Assembly (NCBI GenBank): GCA_035248685.1
Contig: DATFHF010000036.1
Span: 1 to 64,000 of the forward strand
From: Jatrophihabitans_A sp035248685
GTDB lineage: Bacteria; Actinomycetota; Actinomycetes; Mycobacteriales; Jatrophihabitantaceae
DNA: 64,000 nt
Direction of reading: 5' to 3'
Shown here: positions 17,526 through 25,306 of the stretch, in pieces
Layout: the number at the start of each line of letters is the position of its first letter
How positions within the stretch are numbered: the stretch's first letter is position 1
Translations under genes and position numbers: made by a program
The notes under the pieces: model-generated
Told to the model about the DNA's origin: nothing
Databases searched by the model: none
The model's input: the letters and a program-made list of their open reading frames with translations, nothing else

Positions 17526-18763
17526 TGTCGCCGGTGCTGCAGCCGGGTTAGCGCCAGTAGCGCGGCCCCGGCCAGCAGCAGCAGGGCGGCCAGTCCCAGC
17601 GGCCGGCCGGTGCGCGGTCCGGTAGCAGCCAGCACCGGACCGGGCAGCGATGTGCTACCGGCATCCACCCCACTGGCCGCGCTGCTGGTAGCGGTGCGCG
17701 ACGGGCTGTGCGAAGGCGTCCGGGACGGCGTCTTGCTGGGAGTACTGCTGGTGGGCGGGGTCGGCGTCACCGGGACGATCTGGTCGAGCAGCGTGGCCAG
17801 GGTAGTGCCGGCCAGCGCGGGCACCGCCTGAGTGGTCGAGCGAACGTCGGAGGCCGGGCTGCTGGCCCGGATGCCGAAGCCGCCATCGGGATTCTGCAAC
17901 CGCAGCAGGAAGGCCTGTGCCGCGGCGATCGCACCGGCCTGGCCGGCGGCGCCCGAGGCAAGCAGGCCTTGGGCGGCCAGCCCGGTCGAGTTGGTGTTCT
18001 CACCGGCCGCGCCGGAGTACCCGCCGTCGGCCTGCTGCGCACCGGCCAGGAAGTTGACGGCGGCCGTCACCGCCGCACCGTTGCCGGGCACCAACACCAG
18101 TGCTTGCAGCGCGTAGCTGGTGGTGTCCGGGTCGGAGCTGCACGTGTCGCCGGGGGCGAGCAAGGTCGAGGAGAATCCGCCGTTGGCGCACTGCAACTGG
18201 CCGAGCCGGGTGACCGCGGCAGCCGGCGGGGTGACCCCGGCCCGAGCCAGCGCGAGCACCGCCAGCGATTGCGAAACGGTCGAAAATGATTGATAAAAGT
18301 CGCCCGCCGCAGTGCACGAGCCGGCCTGGTCGGCGGCGGTGCAGACATGAGAGGTCAGGGTGGCCAGCAGGTCGAAGCCGCCGAAGGAGTGCGGGTCCTG
18401 CCCGCTGACCTCGGCCAGCAGGGCCAGCTTGCCCACCGCACCGCTGTACGGGCCGGGAAAGCTCGAAGTGCCGGCCGGATCGGCGTAGTCGGCAACGTGT
18501 GCCCGCAAGTAGCCGACCACCTTTGCCAGCGCGCCGTCCTGGCCGCCGGCGGCTGCCAGCGCGAACGCCAGATCGGCGGTCAGTCCGTAATCCGGGCCGA
18601 ACGAGTTGACCAGATGATCACCATCGACCAGCTGCCGGGTCAGATAGCCGGCGGCGCTTGCGGTATTGCTTGTAGGTGCGGCAGCCGCGGTGAAAACACC
18701 GCTCGATGCCACCGCCAGACAGCCGATGACCACCATCGGCAATGCGACTTTGTTGAACTTCAT
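17522..18763 (-). CDS. Surface-anchored transcobalamin-like alpha/alpha-toroid protein
   Basis: 413 residues: signal peptide (1 to about 29), then an alpha/alpha toroid of the prenyltransferase/squalene-cyclase/transcobalamin type built of repeats such as LQCANGGFSS, QQADGGYSGA and LQNPDGGFGI, each with paired Gly. A Thr/Ser/Pro stalk (about 325-385), a C-terminal TM helix and a basic tail follow. Human transcobalamin and intrinsic factor use the same toroid to bind vitamin B12. The position directly behind a cobalamin riboswitch makes corrinoid binding likely. A strong GGAGGT ribosome site lies eight bases before the ATG. Confidence 0.75.
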   Translation of the reverse strand: MKFNKVALPMVVIGCLAVASSGVFTAAAAPTSNTASAAGYLTRQLVDGDHLVNSFGPDYGLTADLAFALAAAGGQDGALAKVVGYLRAHVADYADPAGTSSFPGPYSGAVGKLALLAEVSGQDPHSFGGFDLLATLTSHVCTAADQAGSCTAAGDFYQSFSTVSQSLAVLALARAGVTPPAAAVTRLGQLQCANGGFSSTLLAPGDTCSSDPDTTSYALQALVLVPGNGAAVTAAVNFLAGAQQADGGYSGAAGENTNSTGLAAQGLLASGAAGQAGAIAAAQAFLLRLQNPDGGFGIRASSPASDVRSTTQAVPALAGTTLATLLDQIVPVTPTPPTSSTPSKTPSRTPSHSPSRTATSSAASGVDAGSTSLPGPVLAATGPRTGRPLGLAALLLLAGAALLALTRLQHRRH

Positions 18764-18825
18764 TCGCCCGACCTCCAGATACCCGCTGGCAAGGCAGTGG
18801 GCGGAAGCAAGGCGAGATCCGGACC

Positions 18826-18990
18826 GGCCGGACGGCGTCCACTCCGCGCCGCAGACCTCGACGGCACTAGTGATGTCAATGCCCAGCGCAGGCGTTCCGA
18901 CTTGCCCTCAATCAGATGGGCCTACGGCTGCGGGTCAGTGCCGGACTTCGACCGGCTTCCCCTGACGCTGGACAACCAAACCGCGTCATC
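18826..18990 (-). promoter_or_regulatory. Cobalamin (B12) riboswitch
   Basis: On the minus strand, 18960-18924 reads GGAAGCCGGTCGAAGTCCGG then CACTGACCCGCAGCCGT, an essentially textbook match to the conserved cobalamin-riboswitch core. The CTGCGGCGCGGAGT element that closes the aptamer follows near 18850. The leader then runs about 60 bases to the GGAGGT ribosome site and ATG of the surface-protein gene, with no obvious intrinsic terminator, so translational control is more likely. Outer boundaries are approximate. Confidence 0.92.
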
Positions 18991-19024
18991 TGACCACACC
19001 GTCGGTGATCGAGTCAACGTGAGC

Positions 19025-19062
19025 CGGCGCCGGCCCGGTCACAACCGACCGGGCCGGCGCCG
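19025..19062. terminator. Perfect 16-bp hairpin terminator
   Basis: Arms at 19025-19040 and 19047-19062 are exact 16-base complements (core CGGCGCCGGCCCGGTC) around a six-base loop. It follows the stop of the SRPBCC gene at 19076 and insulates that gene from the riboswitch-controlled operon. There is no strong T-tract. Confidence 0.75.
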
Positions 19063-19075
19063 TCAGCATGCGGGA

Positions 19076-19540
19076 TCAGCGCTGACTCGGGTTGGACACG
19101 TCACCTCGCCAGGCGCCGTCCGCGCGGCCCTGTCCTTCGATGTAGTCCTTGAACCGCTTGAGATCGGCATCGACCTGGTGGTCGTCCATGCCGACCATCG
19201 CGCCGGCCTTCTCCACGACTCCTTCGGCCGTCCAGTCCAGTTGGACGGTGACCTTCGTCTCGGTGTCGGCCAGCCGGTGGAAGGTCACCACGCCGGCGTG
19301 GGTGGTGCCGTCGGTGCTCTTCCAGGCAACCCGCTCGTCCGGGTGCTGTTCGGTGATTTCGGTATCGAATTCCCGGGTCACCCCACCGACGGTGGTGACC
19401 CAGTGCGAATGGGTCGGGTCGGTTTGGGTGACGCTGTCCACGCCGCCCATGAAGTGCGGGAAGGTCTCGAACTGCGTCCACTGGTTGTAAGCGGTCGACA
19501 GTGGAACGGATACATCGATGGATTTGGTAACACTGGGCAT
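19076..19540 (-). CDS. SRPBCC family protein (polyketide cyclase/dehydrase-like)
   Basis: 154 residues with the START-like fold: VTKSIDVSVPLSTAYNQWTQFETFPHF at the start, a middle beta-meander, and a long C-terminal helix with VDADLKRFKDYIEG. Common in actinobacteria as a stress-associated ligand-binding protein of unknown role. The frame opens at 19558, but a GGAGGT ribosome site lies seven bases before the ATG at 19540, which decides the start. A perfect hairpin terminates it at 19025-19062. Confidence 0.8.
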   Translation of the reverse strand: MPSVTKSIDVSVPLSTAYNQWTQFETFPHFMGGVDSVTQTDPTHSHWVTTVGGVTREFDTEITEQHPDERVAWKSTDGTTHAGVVTFHRLADTETKVTVQLDWTAEGVVEKAGAMVGMDDHQVDADLKRFKDYIEGQGRADGAWRGDVSNPSQR

Positions 19541-19750
19541 ATCGGTACCTCCGGTCATCAGAATTGCGGGTGACCCTGCGGTTTAGGGACGGCTCGAGCT
19601 TGGGCATGGCACCCGAGCCAAGGGCCGGTCTGCTGTCGACCGGACTGCCAGCACGGCAGCGGCTGGAACGCCGTTCACCACCCACCGTACACAGTGCCTT
19701 TCCAGAGCTGCGCGGTCATGTAAAACTCTGCGTGGGAGGTACGCCGGTCA

Positions 19751-20476
19751 ATGAACACCGACGAGATGCTGGAACTGTCGCAAGAATTCGCGGCGATTAC
19801 TGCCGAGTTGTGCGGTGATGCCCGTACCTCCGATGCTCAATCGGATGAGGTGGAAAGGTCGGCGGCGCTGCAGCGCATGGTCGAGCTCGCGGTCAAGCAC
19901 ATCGACGGATGCAGCTGGGCCAGCGTCACCGTCATCACCAGAGGCATTGGTCGTTCGGTGGCGGTGACCGATCCGGTGGCCCAACAGGCCGACGAATTGC
20001 AGTACGCGCTGAACGAAGGCCCATGCCTATCGGCGGCCGAGAACGATGCGAACTACTTGATGTTCGATGTCGAGACCGAGACCCGCTGGCCGCGCTACGC
20101 CGAGGCGTTGCTGGCCAAGACGCCGGTTCGCAGCGTGCTGTCCTTCCAGCTGGCGGCGCAGGAGTCGGCGGCGCTCAACCTGTTTGCCGACGCCCCGGGC
20201 GCATATGACGACGAGGCCATCCACGCCGGCGCCATCTTCGCCGCCCACGCGACGAACCTGGTGGCGCTCTACGAGGCACAGGACACCGCGGCGAACCTCG
20301 AATCGGCCCTGAACAGCAACCGTCGGATCGGTACCGCGATCGGCGTGCTGATGGCGCACCACAAGGTGACCGAGGACGTGGCGTTCGGCATGTTGCGCAC
20401 GGCCAGCCAGCGCCTGCACCGCAAGCTGCGTGACATCGCGGTCGAGGTGGTGGAGACCGGCGCGCTGCCGGATTAG
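19751..20476 (+). CDS. GAF-ANTAR domain RNA-binding antiterminator
   Basis: 241 residues. A GAF sensor (about 25-165; includes LQYALNEGPCLSAAE and PVRSVLSFQL) is joined to a C-terminal ANTAR helix bundle (about 178-235; NRRIGTAIGVLMAHHKVTEDVAF). ANTAR proteins bind paired hairpins in nascent RNA and prevent termination when activated. GAF-ANTAR proteins are abundant in actinobacteria, and the ligand here is unknown. It stands alone, with the 19559-19750 gap in front holding no recognised element. Confidence 0.85.
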   Translation: MNTDEMLELSQEFAAITAELCGDARTSDAQSDEVERSAALQRMVELAVKHIDGCSWASVTVITRGIGRSVAVTDPVAQQADELQYALNEGPCLSAAENDANYLMFDVETETRWPRYAEALLAKTPVRSVLSFQLAAQESAALNLFADAPGAYDDEAIHAGAIFAAHATNLVALYEAQDTAANLESALNSNRRIGTAIGVLMAHHKVTEDVAFGMLRTASQRLHRKLRDIAVEVVETGALPD

Positions 20477-20532
20477 CCAGCCGCACCGCTCAAGGCTCGA
20501 CGGGCCCGGCTGTCCTATGAAGCCGGCCACAG

Positions 20533-20560
20533 TGCTAGCGCTCCGCTTGCATTTGCTAGC
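20533..20560. repeat. Paired TGCTAGC sites, candidate operator of the XRE gene
   Basis: TGCTAGC at 20533-20539 and again at 20554-20560. The repeats start 21 bases apart, exactly two helical turns, and each contains the palindrome GCTAGC. They end 22 bases before the GTG of the XRE regulator. Confidence 0.4.
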
Positions 20561-20582
20561 AGGCATCGGGCACGGTGGCTAG

Positions 20583-20999
20583 GTGGACATCGACGGGATC
20601 AAGGAGGCAGCCGCCAAGGCGCCGGTCATCGGCAGCGGCAGCATCGGAGATTTCATCCGCGAGCAGCGCACCCAGGCGCAGGTCTCGCTGCGCCAGCTGT
20701 CCAAGCTGGCCGGGGTGTCCAACCCGTACCTGTCCCAGGTGGAGCGCGGGTTACGCAAGCCGAGTGCCGAGATCCTTCAGCAAATCGCCAAGGGCCTACG
20801 AATTTCGGCCGAGCAACTCTACCTCCGGGCCGGCATCCTCGAACATCGCTCGGACGACTCCGACCTGGTCGGCGCGATCCTGGCCGACAGCAAGCTGACC
20901 GAGCGCCAAAAGAACGTCCTGATCGAGATCTACCAATCGTTCCGCCGGGAAAACCGGTCGGCCGACACCCCAGCCGCTCCCGCGGCGGAGAAGGAGTAA
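20583..20999 (+). CDS. XRE-family HTH regulator upstream of the HbhA-like gene
   Basis: 138 residues. The HTH_XRE domain spans about 22-82 (IGDFIREQRTQAQVSLRQLS, then VSNPYLSQVERGLRKPSAEILQQIA). A C-terminal helix, SKLTERQKNVLIEIYQSF, probably dimerises. The order XRE regulator, HbhA-like, DUF2516 matches Rv0474-Rv0476 in Mycobacterium tuberculosis. GTG start. It probably regulates itself and the HbhA-like gene eight bases downstream. Confidence 0.85.
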   Translation: MDIDGIKEAAAKAPVIGSGSIGDFIREQRTQAQVSLRQLSKLAGVSNPYLSQVERGLRKPSAEILQQIAKGLRISAEQLYLRAGILEHRSDDSDLVGAILADSKLTERQKNVLIEIYQSFRRENRSADTPAAPAAEKE

Positions 21000-21007
21000 C
21001 AACAACC

Positions 21008-21520
21008 ATGTCTATCGCCACCGACGTCCGTTCCTACGCCGATACCGCCCTGGCCCAGGGCAAGGCCGCGTTGAGCAACGCCGGCACCGCCGCCGTCCTG
21101 GTCAACAAGCGACTCATCACCGACGCCCCCAAGCCGGCCCTTGCCGTCCTCGGTGCGGCTGACCTGGTGGCAAGCCTGGTCACCCGTCGGGTGGAGGCGC
21201 TGCCGGCCGAGGCCGCTGACGGCGTCAGCAAGGTCCAGAACCGGGCCGGGGCCTACCTGAGCACCGCCAAGGACCTGTACAGCAAGCTCACCGTTCGGGG
21301 CGAAGCGAAGGCCGCCGAGCTGCGCAACAGCCGGCTGTTCGGCCAGCTCGGCCAGCTGGCTGACTCGGTTGAAAGCACCGTCTCGCCGGTCGTCAAGTCC
21401 GCCTTCGATACCGTGGAGTCGGTGAGCCCGGTCGAGACCAAGCCGGTCGCCAAGCCCGCCGCCGCCCGGTCGACCCGCAAGGCCGCGACGGCCAAGACCA
21501 GCACCGCCGGCACGAAGTAA
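21008..21520 (+). CDS. HbhA-like protein with Lys/Ala-rich C-terminal tail
   Basis: 170 residues. A mostly helical, Ala-rich N-terminal body (about 1-130) is followed by a flexible tail rich in Lys, Ala, Pro and Thr (VAKPAAARSTRKAATAKTS). This is the layout of mycobacterial heparin-binding haemagglutinin, whose lysine-rich tail binds sulfated glycans and which sits at the envelope or on lipid inclusions. The body is only loosely similar, so function in adhesion is unproven in what may be an environmental organism. A good AAGGAG site precedes the ATG. Terminated at 21545-21574. Confidence 0.65.
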   Translation: MSIATDVRSYADTALAQGKAALSNAGTAAVLVNKRLITDAPKPALAVLGAADLVASLVTRRVEALPAEAADGVSKVQNRAGAYLSTAKDLYSKLTVRGEAKAAELRNSRLFGQLGQLADSVESTVSPVVKSAFDTVESVSPVETKPVAKPAAARSTRKAATAKTSTAGTK

Positions 21521-21544
21521 CCAGGCCGGACCAAGTCGCCCGCC

Positions 21545-21574
21545 CCGGTCTGACCGCTCGGACCGGGGCGGCGC
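21545..21574 (+). terminator. Intrinsic terminator after the HbhA-like gene
   Basis: Perfect ten-base stem CGCCCCGGTC (21545-21554) with GACCGGGGCG (21565-21574), ten-base loop, followed by GCGCTATTTCTT with a T-rich stretch. Confidence 0.8.
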
Positions 21575-21597
21575 TATTTCTTGGCTAGGCTAAAGCG

Positions 21598-21894
21598 ATG
21601 CAGACGATCAACACGATCCAGTCCTGGCTGCTGTTCGTGCTGTTCCTTGGCGTGCTCGCCCTCCAGATCTGGGCCCTGGTCGACTGCATCACCCGCAAGG
21701 CACCGGCGTTTCCAGCGGCCGGCAAGCTGACCAAGGCCACTTGGCTGTTGTTGAACGCGCTCGCCGTCGTCCTGGTATTGCTCTGGCAGGACGTCACCAA
21801 CCTGCTGTCTTTCATCAGCATCATCATCAGCTCGGTCTACCTGGCTGACGTGCGGCCGGCCGTCCGGGAAATCAGCGGCCCGTCCCGCTGGTAG
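21598..21894 (+). CDS. DUF2516 small membrane protein
   Basis: 98 residues with hydrophobic segments at about 9-30 and 50-75, the second followed by a shorter one, and the conserved WALVDCITRKAPAFPAAGKLTK loop between them. This matches the actinobacterial DUF2516 family, which in mycobacteria also follows hbhA. The function is unknown. It begins 23 bp after the terminator, so it probably has its own promoter or depends on read-through. Confidence 0.75.
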   Translation: MQTINTIQSWLLFVLFLGVLALQIWALVDCITRKAPAFPAAGKLTKATWLLLNALAVVLVLLWQDVTNLLSFISIIISSVYLADVRPAVREISGPSRW

Positions 21895-21904
21895 CTGGTG
21901 CGGC

Positions 21905-22318
21905 TCAGGCGACCAGCCGCAGCGGTTCGCGCCAGTTGGCCGCCGTTCGGTGCTCCGGGTGGGCCGTCAGCCAGTCCCGAGCCATCACGGTCAGCTCGTG
22001 GTCTCGTCCCTGAAGCATCATCAGGATCATCTCGGCGTCACCGCGTAGCGACCACAGCGGGTGTCCGAAGCTGGCCGGGTTGTTGCCCTCGATCAGCCAG
22101 TGGCTGGGCCAGGCGAAGCCGTAGCCGAGGACCGGCAGCGCCGGCAGCAGCCGTCGCCGGCCGGTCAGCAGCCCGGCAAGGGTGATCAGCAGGCCGGTCA
22201 TGGTGCCGACGAAGTGCAGCCGTCGGGTCAACCGCTTGGAATGCATGGCGACGTAGTAGGGGAAGAACTCCCGGTAGCTGACGAACATGTTCGCAGTCTT
22301 CTCCATCCGACGCGCCAT
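21905..22318 (-). CDS. Mpo1-like/DUF962 membrane protein
   Basis: 137 residues. Early YREFFPYYVAMHSKRLTRRLHFVGT contains the conserved histidines of the Mpo1/DUF962 family. Two membrane segments follow, then GYGFAWPSHWLIEGNNPASFGHPLWSL, which is the family's second His-rich motif. The yeast member Mpo1 is an Fe-dependent dioxygenase acting on 2-hydroxy fatty acids. A related lipid-oxidising role is possible here. It lies 14 bp downstream of the DUF1304 gene on the same strand. Confidence 0.75.
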   Translation of the reverse strand: MARRMEKTANMFVSYREFFPYYVAMHSKRLTRRLHFVGTMTGLLITLAGLLTGRRRLLPALPVLGYGFAWPSHWLIEGNNPASFGHPLWSLRGDAEMILMMLQGRDHELTVMARDWLTAHPEHRTAANWREPLRLVA

Positions 22319-22332
22319 CCGCTACCGAGGGC

Positions 22333-22707
22333 TCACCAGATGGTGGCCAGCGCGATCAGCGGGAGCAGGCCCTGGCTGGCGGCGGCTCGAGCCATCCGGC
22401 GGTCGGTGCCGAGCAGCACCAGGGCAGCCGCCAGCATGCAGCCGCAGCCGAAACCGATCAGCGCCCGTCCCTGCTGCGGTTTGCCGAGCATCCACACCAG
22501 CACCCCGGTGAGCGTGCCGATGGCCAGGAACAGGTTGTAAAAACCCTGGTTCAACGCCCACGGCGCTACGACGCCGGCGTCCCGATCGTCGGCGACCAGG
22601 AACCGCCGGTAGATCCGAGGCCGGCTGAAGGCAACCGCCTCGAGGTAGAAGATTGCGATGTGTAACAACCCGGCCATGGCGGCCGCGATCTGGCAGACAA
22701 CGCCCAT
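22333..22707 (-). CDS. DUF1304 four-helix membrane protein
   Basis: 124 residues with four predicted TM helices. AGLLHIAIFYLEAVAF and WALNQGFYNLFLAIGT are hallmarks of the DUF1304 family, whose fold and NQGxYN motif recall MAPEG-type proteins. No established function. Probably in one transcript with the DUF962 gene. Confidence 0.75.
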   Translation of the reverse strand: MGVVCQIAAAMAGLLHIAIFYLEAVAFSRPRIYRRFLVADDRDAGVVAPWALNQGFYNLFLAIGTLTGVLVWMLGKPQQGRALIGFGCGCMLAAALVLLGTDRRMARAAASQGLLPLIALATIW

Positions 22708-22744
22708 GTCGGCTGATGATGCCAGTCGCGGCCGCCGTAGCCGG

Positions 22745-23134
22745 TCAGGTGCGGCCGGTATCGGCCCCCGGCGGGCCCGTCTCGGTGAGCCGCTGGCAAC
22801 TCATGCACAGCGCGGCCATCGGGACGATTTCGAGCCGGGCCAGGGTGATGTCACCGCCGCAACCCTGGCAGATTCCGTATTCGTCGAGTGCCATCCGACC
22901 GAGGGCAGCATCGACCTCGGCCAACGCGCGGCGAGCCGCCGTTCGCAGTGCGGCCAAGACCTCGTTGCGTGACGGGTCGGTCAGGTGGGCCGCGTTACTG
23001 GCGGCGTCCAGCTCCCGAAGTTGCTCCATCCGGAACTGGCGCTGTTCGTTCAAAGCATTGCGAAAGTACTCCAAGCCGCTCTCGCCGGCCGGCCGAGCGG
23101 CATCGCCCGGGGCCGGGATAAAACGTGTCGTCAT
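22745..23134 (-). CDS. DksA/TraR-type zinc-finger protein
   Basis: 129 residues. A helical coiled-coil-like region (about 20-85) is followed by a four-Cys zinc finger, YGICQGCGG, then ALCMSCQ. DksA/TraR proteins enter the RNA polymerase secondary channel. The actinobacterial short forms are less well understood. A clear AGGAG ribosome site in front of the ATG at 23134 sets the start (the frame is open to 23179). Confidence 0.8.
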   Translation of the reverse strand: MTTRFIPAPGDAARPAGESGLEYFRNALNEQRQFRMEQLRELDAASNAAHLTDPSRNEVLAALRTAARRALAEVDAALGRMALDEYGICQGCGGDITLARLEIVPMAALCMSCQRLTETGPPGADTGRT

Positions 23135-23192
23135 GGTTCTCCTGACAGCGTCCGGTGCGTGCGCTGGTACAACGAGCACGCTTGGTCATCGG

Positions 23193-23624
23193 TCACCTGT
23201 CAGCGGGCGGACCTCGGCTGCGTAGTACCGGCACCGGCCGGCCGGCCGGCGGACGCAACCGTTGACGGGAGCGGACCAGCGCGGTCATCGCGGCGGCCAG
23301 CAGCACCAGCGACGCCAGGATGGCGTCGTCCACCGCGGCGGCTTGGTGACCCTTGAGGCCGGTAACCGAGACGCTGCCGGCTTGGATGGCCAGCCGGTGC
23401 AGCTGGCTGACCCCGGCATGCTGATGCGGCGAGTCGGCAGCCGTTGCCGACGGCAGGATGAGCAGGCTGGCCAGCAGGACGAGCACGCTCGCGGTGATAG
23501 CGGCCAGTCGACGCCGCCGGACGGTCATCGACTGCCGCCCGGTCGGAATCCGCTGCGCGGGCTGCACATCTATTCCGACGATCCGGGGCGGCTGGCGGTT
23601 CCGCCGTCGCGATTCCGTGCTCAT
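23193..23624 (-). CDS. Small secreted/membrane protein of unknown function
   Basis: 143 residues. A basic N-terminal region precedes a hydrophobic segment (about 41-62, with an ALA-type end). A short His/Gln-containing loop, a second hydrophobic segment (about 95-115) and a basic tail follow. This reads as a two-TM protein or a secreted protein with a membrane anchor. I do not recognise a family. Its ATG overlaps the stop of the upstream 80-residue gene (ATGA), which argues the full-length start is used; an internal ATG at 23528 is the alternative. Confidence 0.5.
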   Translation of the reverse strand: MSTESRRRNRQPPRIVGIDVQPAQRIPTGRQSMTVRRRRLAAITASVLVLLASLLILPSATAADSPHQHAGVSQLHRLAIQAGSVSVTGLKGHQAAAVDDAILASLVLLAAAMTALVRSRQRLRPPAGRPVPVLRSRGPPADR

Positions 23625-23863
23625 CCGGCGGTCGCCGAACTCACCCGACCCGAGCGCAGGTCGACCGTGATGCGTCGCGACCGCAGGTCAGCGGTCAGCA
23701 CGGTGTCGTCGGAGTCGACGATCCGCAATTCGATGCCGAGATGCTCGGCGACCTTGGCCGCTTCGGCCCGGGTCAGGCCGAGGAAGTCCGGCTCCAATGC
23801 CCTGGTGCGAGCGAGCGCTACTTCAAACGGAACCTGGTCGCTGCCCTCCGGTTGGCCGGCCAT
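23621..23863 (-). CDS. Small I78-inhibitor-like protein
   Basis: 80 residues. The core FLGLTRAEAAKVAEHLG, then RIVDSDDTVLTADLR, then RITVDLRSGRV resembles the small alpha/beta fold of I78-type peptidase inhibitors, common as hypothetical proteins in actinobacteria. The resemblance is by pattern only. It is coupled to the next gene by ATGA and lies just beyond the terminator of the G1 peptidase gene. Confidence 0.5.
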   Translation of the reverse strand: MAGQPEGSDQVPFEVALARTRALEPDFLGLTRAEAAKVAEHLGIELRIVDSDDTVLTADLRSRRITVDLRSGRVSSATAG

Positions 23864-23914
23864 CGCCGGATCTCATCACTTCGGCAGGGGTTAGTCGAGC
23901 GACCTGGACGCTTC

Positions 23915-23954
23915 GTCGGGGGTGCCCGGACCGATCGGCCCGGGCACCCCCGAC
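23915..23954 (-). terminator. Perfect 15-bp hairpin terminator
   Basis: Arms 23915-23929 and 23940-23954 are exact complements (GTCGGGGGTGCCCGG) with a ten-base loop. It lies 20 bases beyond the stop of the G1 peptidase gene. Confidence 0.75.
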
Positions 23955-23974
23955 GTCATGCGGTATCTCTAGTA

Positions 23975-24781
23975 CTACTCACGCAGGTAGGTGATGGAGA
24001 AGCTGCCGCCGCTCACCGCGGAGGTGTGGTCCTCGTAACCGCCGCTGTTGCTGGCGTCCATCAGGGTTGGGTTCCAGCTACCGAGGCTGGTGCCGTTGAT
24101 AGTCGAGTTGCTGAAGCTGACAGTGCCGAACTTCGGGTAGGCGGCGGTCGGCGACTCGATGATCACCTCGGCGCTGCCGTTGCGGTCGTTGGCGGTCTGC
24201 ACGGTTGTCTTCGTCCAGCCCCGGCTGCTGTTGTTCAGAGTCAGGGTGTAGGTGCTGCCGCTGCGGCTTACCGTGGCGTTGATCTTGTCACCGGCGCCCA
24301 CCGGGTAGCTGCTGAGGCTGTAGTAGACCGGTGCCTTCGGGTACATCTCGTACCAGGCCTGATAGACCGGGTGGCCGGACGAGCAGTCGGTGGCGACACC
24401 GGTCTGCTCGACGGTGTTGGTGCCGTAGCCGTCGATGCCGACCCAGGGCGCCATCAGGTCGTTGGTGCTGTTGCAGGTCACCGACGGTTCGGTCCAGGTG
24501 GACTTGACCGAGGTGAAGCCGCTGCCGGTCTTAGCCGCACCGGACCAGTTGTAGCCGTTGATGTTGTAGCCGTTGCGCGCCGCGGCGGGGTTGGCCTTGG
24601 CGATCGAGCCGATGTGCTGGCCACCGAACTTGACGGTTGAATGAATGCCGCTGGCGATGGACACCGGGTGGTTGGCTGCGGCTGAGGGGCTGACCGCAGG
24701 CAGCAGGGCGAGCGTGGCGCAGGCGAACGAGGCGCCCAGCGCGGGGATGAGCCCACGCTTGATGGTGCGGGTAGCGATCAC
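23975..24781 (-). CDS. Secreted G1-family (glutamic) endopeptidase
   Basis: 268 residues with a signal peptide (1 to about 35, ending in SAAA) and a beta-sandwich domain. APWVGIDGYG with TVEQTG supplies the conserved Gln, and SAEVIIESP the conserved Glu, of the Gln/Glu dyad in eqolisin-type (G1) peptidases. NGYNWSG is the usual domain opening. It probably degrades protein outside the cell, with an acidic optimum in known members. The GTG at 24781, with an AGGAG site eight bases before it, is preferred to the longer frame. Followed by a strong hairpin. Confidence 0.85.
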   Translation of the reverse strand: MIATRTIKRGLIPALGASFACATLALLPAVSPSAAANHPVSIASGIHSTVKFGGQHIGSIAKANPAAARNGYNINGYNWSGAAKTGSGFTSVKSTWTEPSVTCNSTNDLMAPWVGIDGYGTNTVEQTGVATDCSSGHPVYQAWYEMYPKAPVYYSLSSYPVGAGDKINATVSRSGSTYTLTLNNSSRGWTKTTVQTANDRNGSAEVIIESPTAAYPKFGTVSFSNSTINGTSLGSWNPTLMDASNSGGYEDHTSAVSGGSFSITYLRE

Positions 24782-24943
24782 GGCAGGTCTCCTCAGTGAG
24801 ATCGGATCGGATACCGAACCATAAATCCGTGCAGGGCAACCCACAAGAGGCATTTAGTTAACTCATACCTAAACCGGACGAGATGCGATTCAGGTCCAAA
24901 GCTGATCCGCAGGAGTCACCAATGGGGTACGGCCGAGGGAGCG

Positions 24944-25306
24944 CTACAGCGAATAGGCGACGCCTACTTCTTCCGCGACAGCGGCTAGCCGACGATCAGC
25001 CGTCCACAGCCGGTCGCCACTCGCCAGGGTCGATGCCAGTAGCTGGGCATCGATGTAGCCGACGCCTCGGCCGTGCAGTTGGTGGATCTCGATCATCAAG
25101 CGAGTTTCCGCCGGGTCTGCCTCTCTTATCGCAGGCAGTGCTAGCAGGTCCGCGATGCTCTGCCGCCGTTTGGCCAGACTGCCCAGCATGAGTTCGCCGA
25201 CCACGGCGGAATGCATGCAGACGGAGCGACTGTCGATCAAGGTGTTTAGGCGAGCGTCGGCGCGATGCAGATGGTTGATCCAGATCGAGCTGTCGACCAA
25301 GATCAT
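24944..25306 (-). CDS. vapC: VapC-type PIN-domain toxin ribonuclease
   Basis: 120 residues, PIN domain. Acidic residues expected to hold Mg2+ are present: MILVDSSIW (D5), SAVVGELMLG (E38), GVGYIDAQLLAS (D86) and LWTADRRL (D104). VapC toxins cleave tRNA or rRNA. It is coupled to the antitoxin gene by an ATGA overlap. Confidence 0.88.
   Translation of the reverse strand: MILVDSSIWINHLHRADARLNTLIDSRSVCMHSAVVGELMLGSLAKRRQSIADLLALPAIREADPAETRLMIEIHQLHGRGVGYIDAQLLASTLASGDRLWTADRRLAAVAEEVGVAYSL

Noticed and set aside
16599..18763. LPXTG cell-wall sorting signals on the two surface proteins
   Set aside because: Neither has an LPXTG-like motif before the C-terminal TM helix; both look membrane-tethered.
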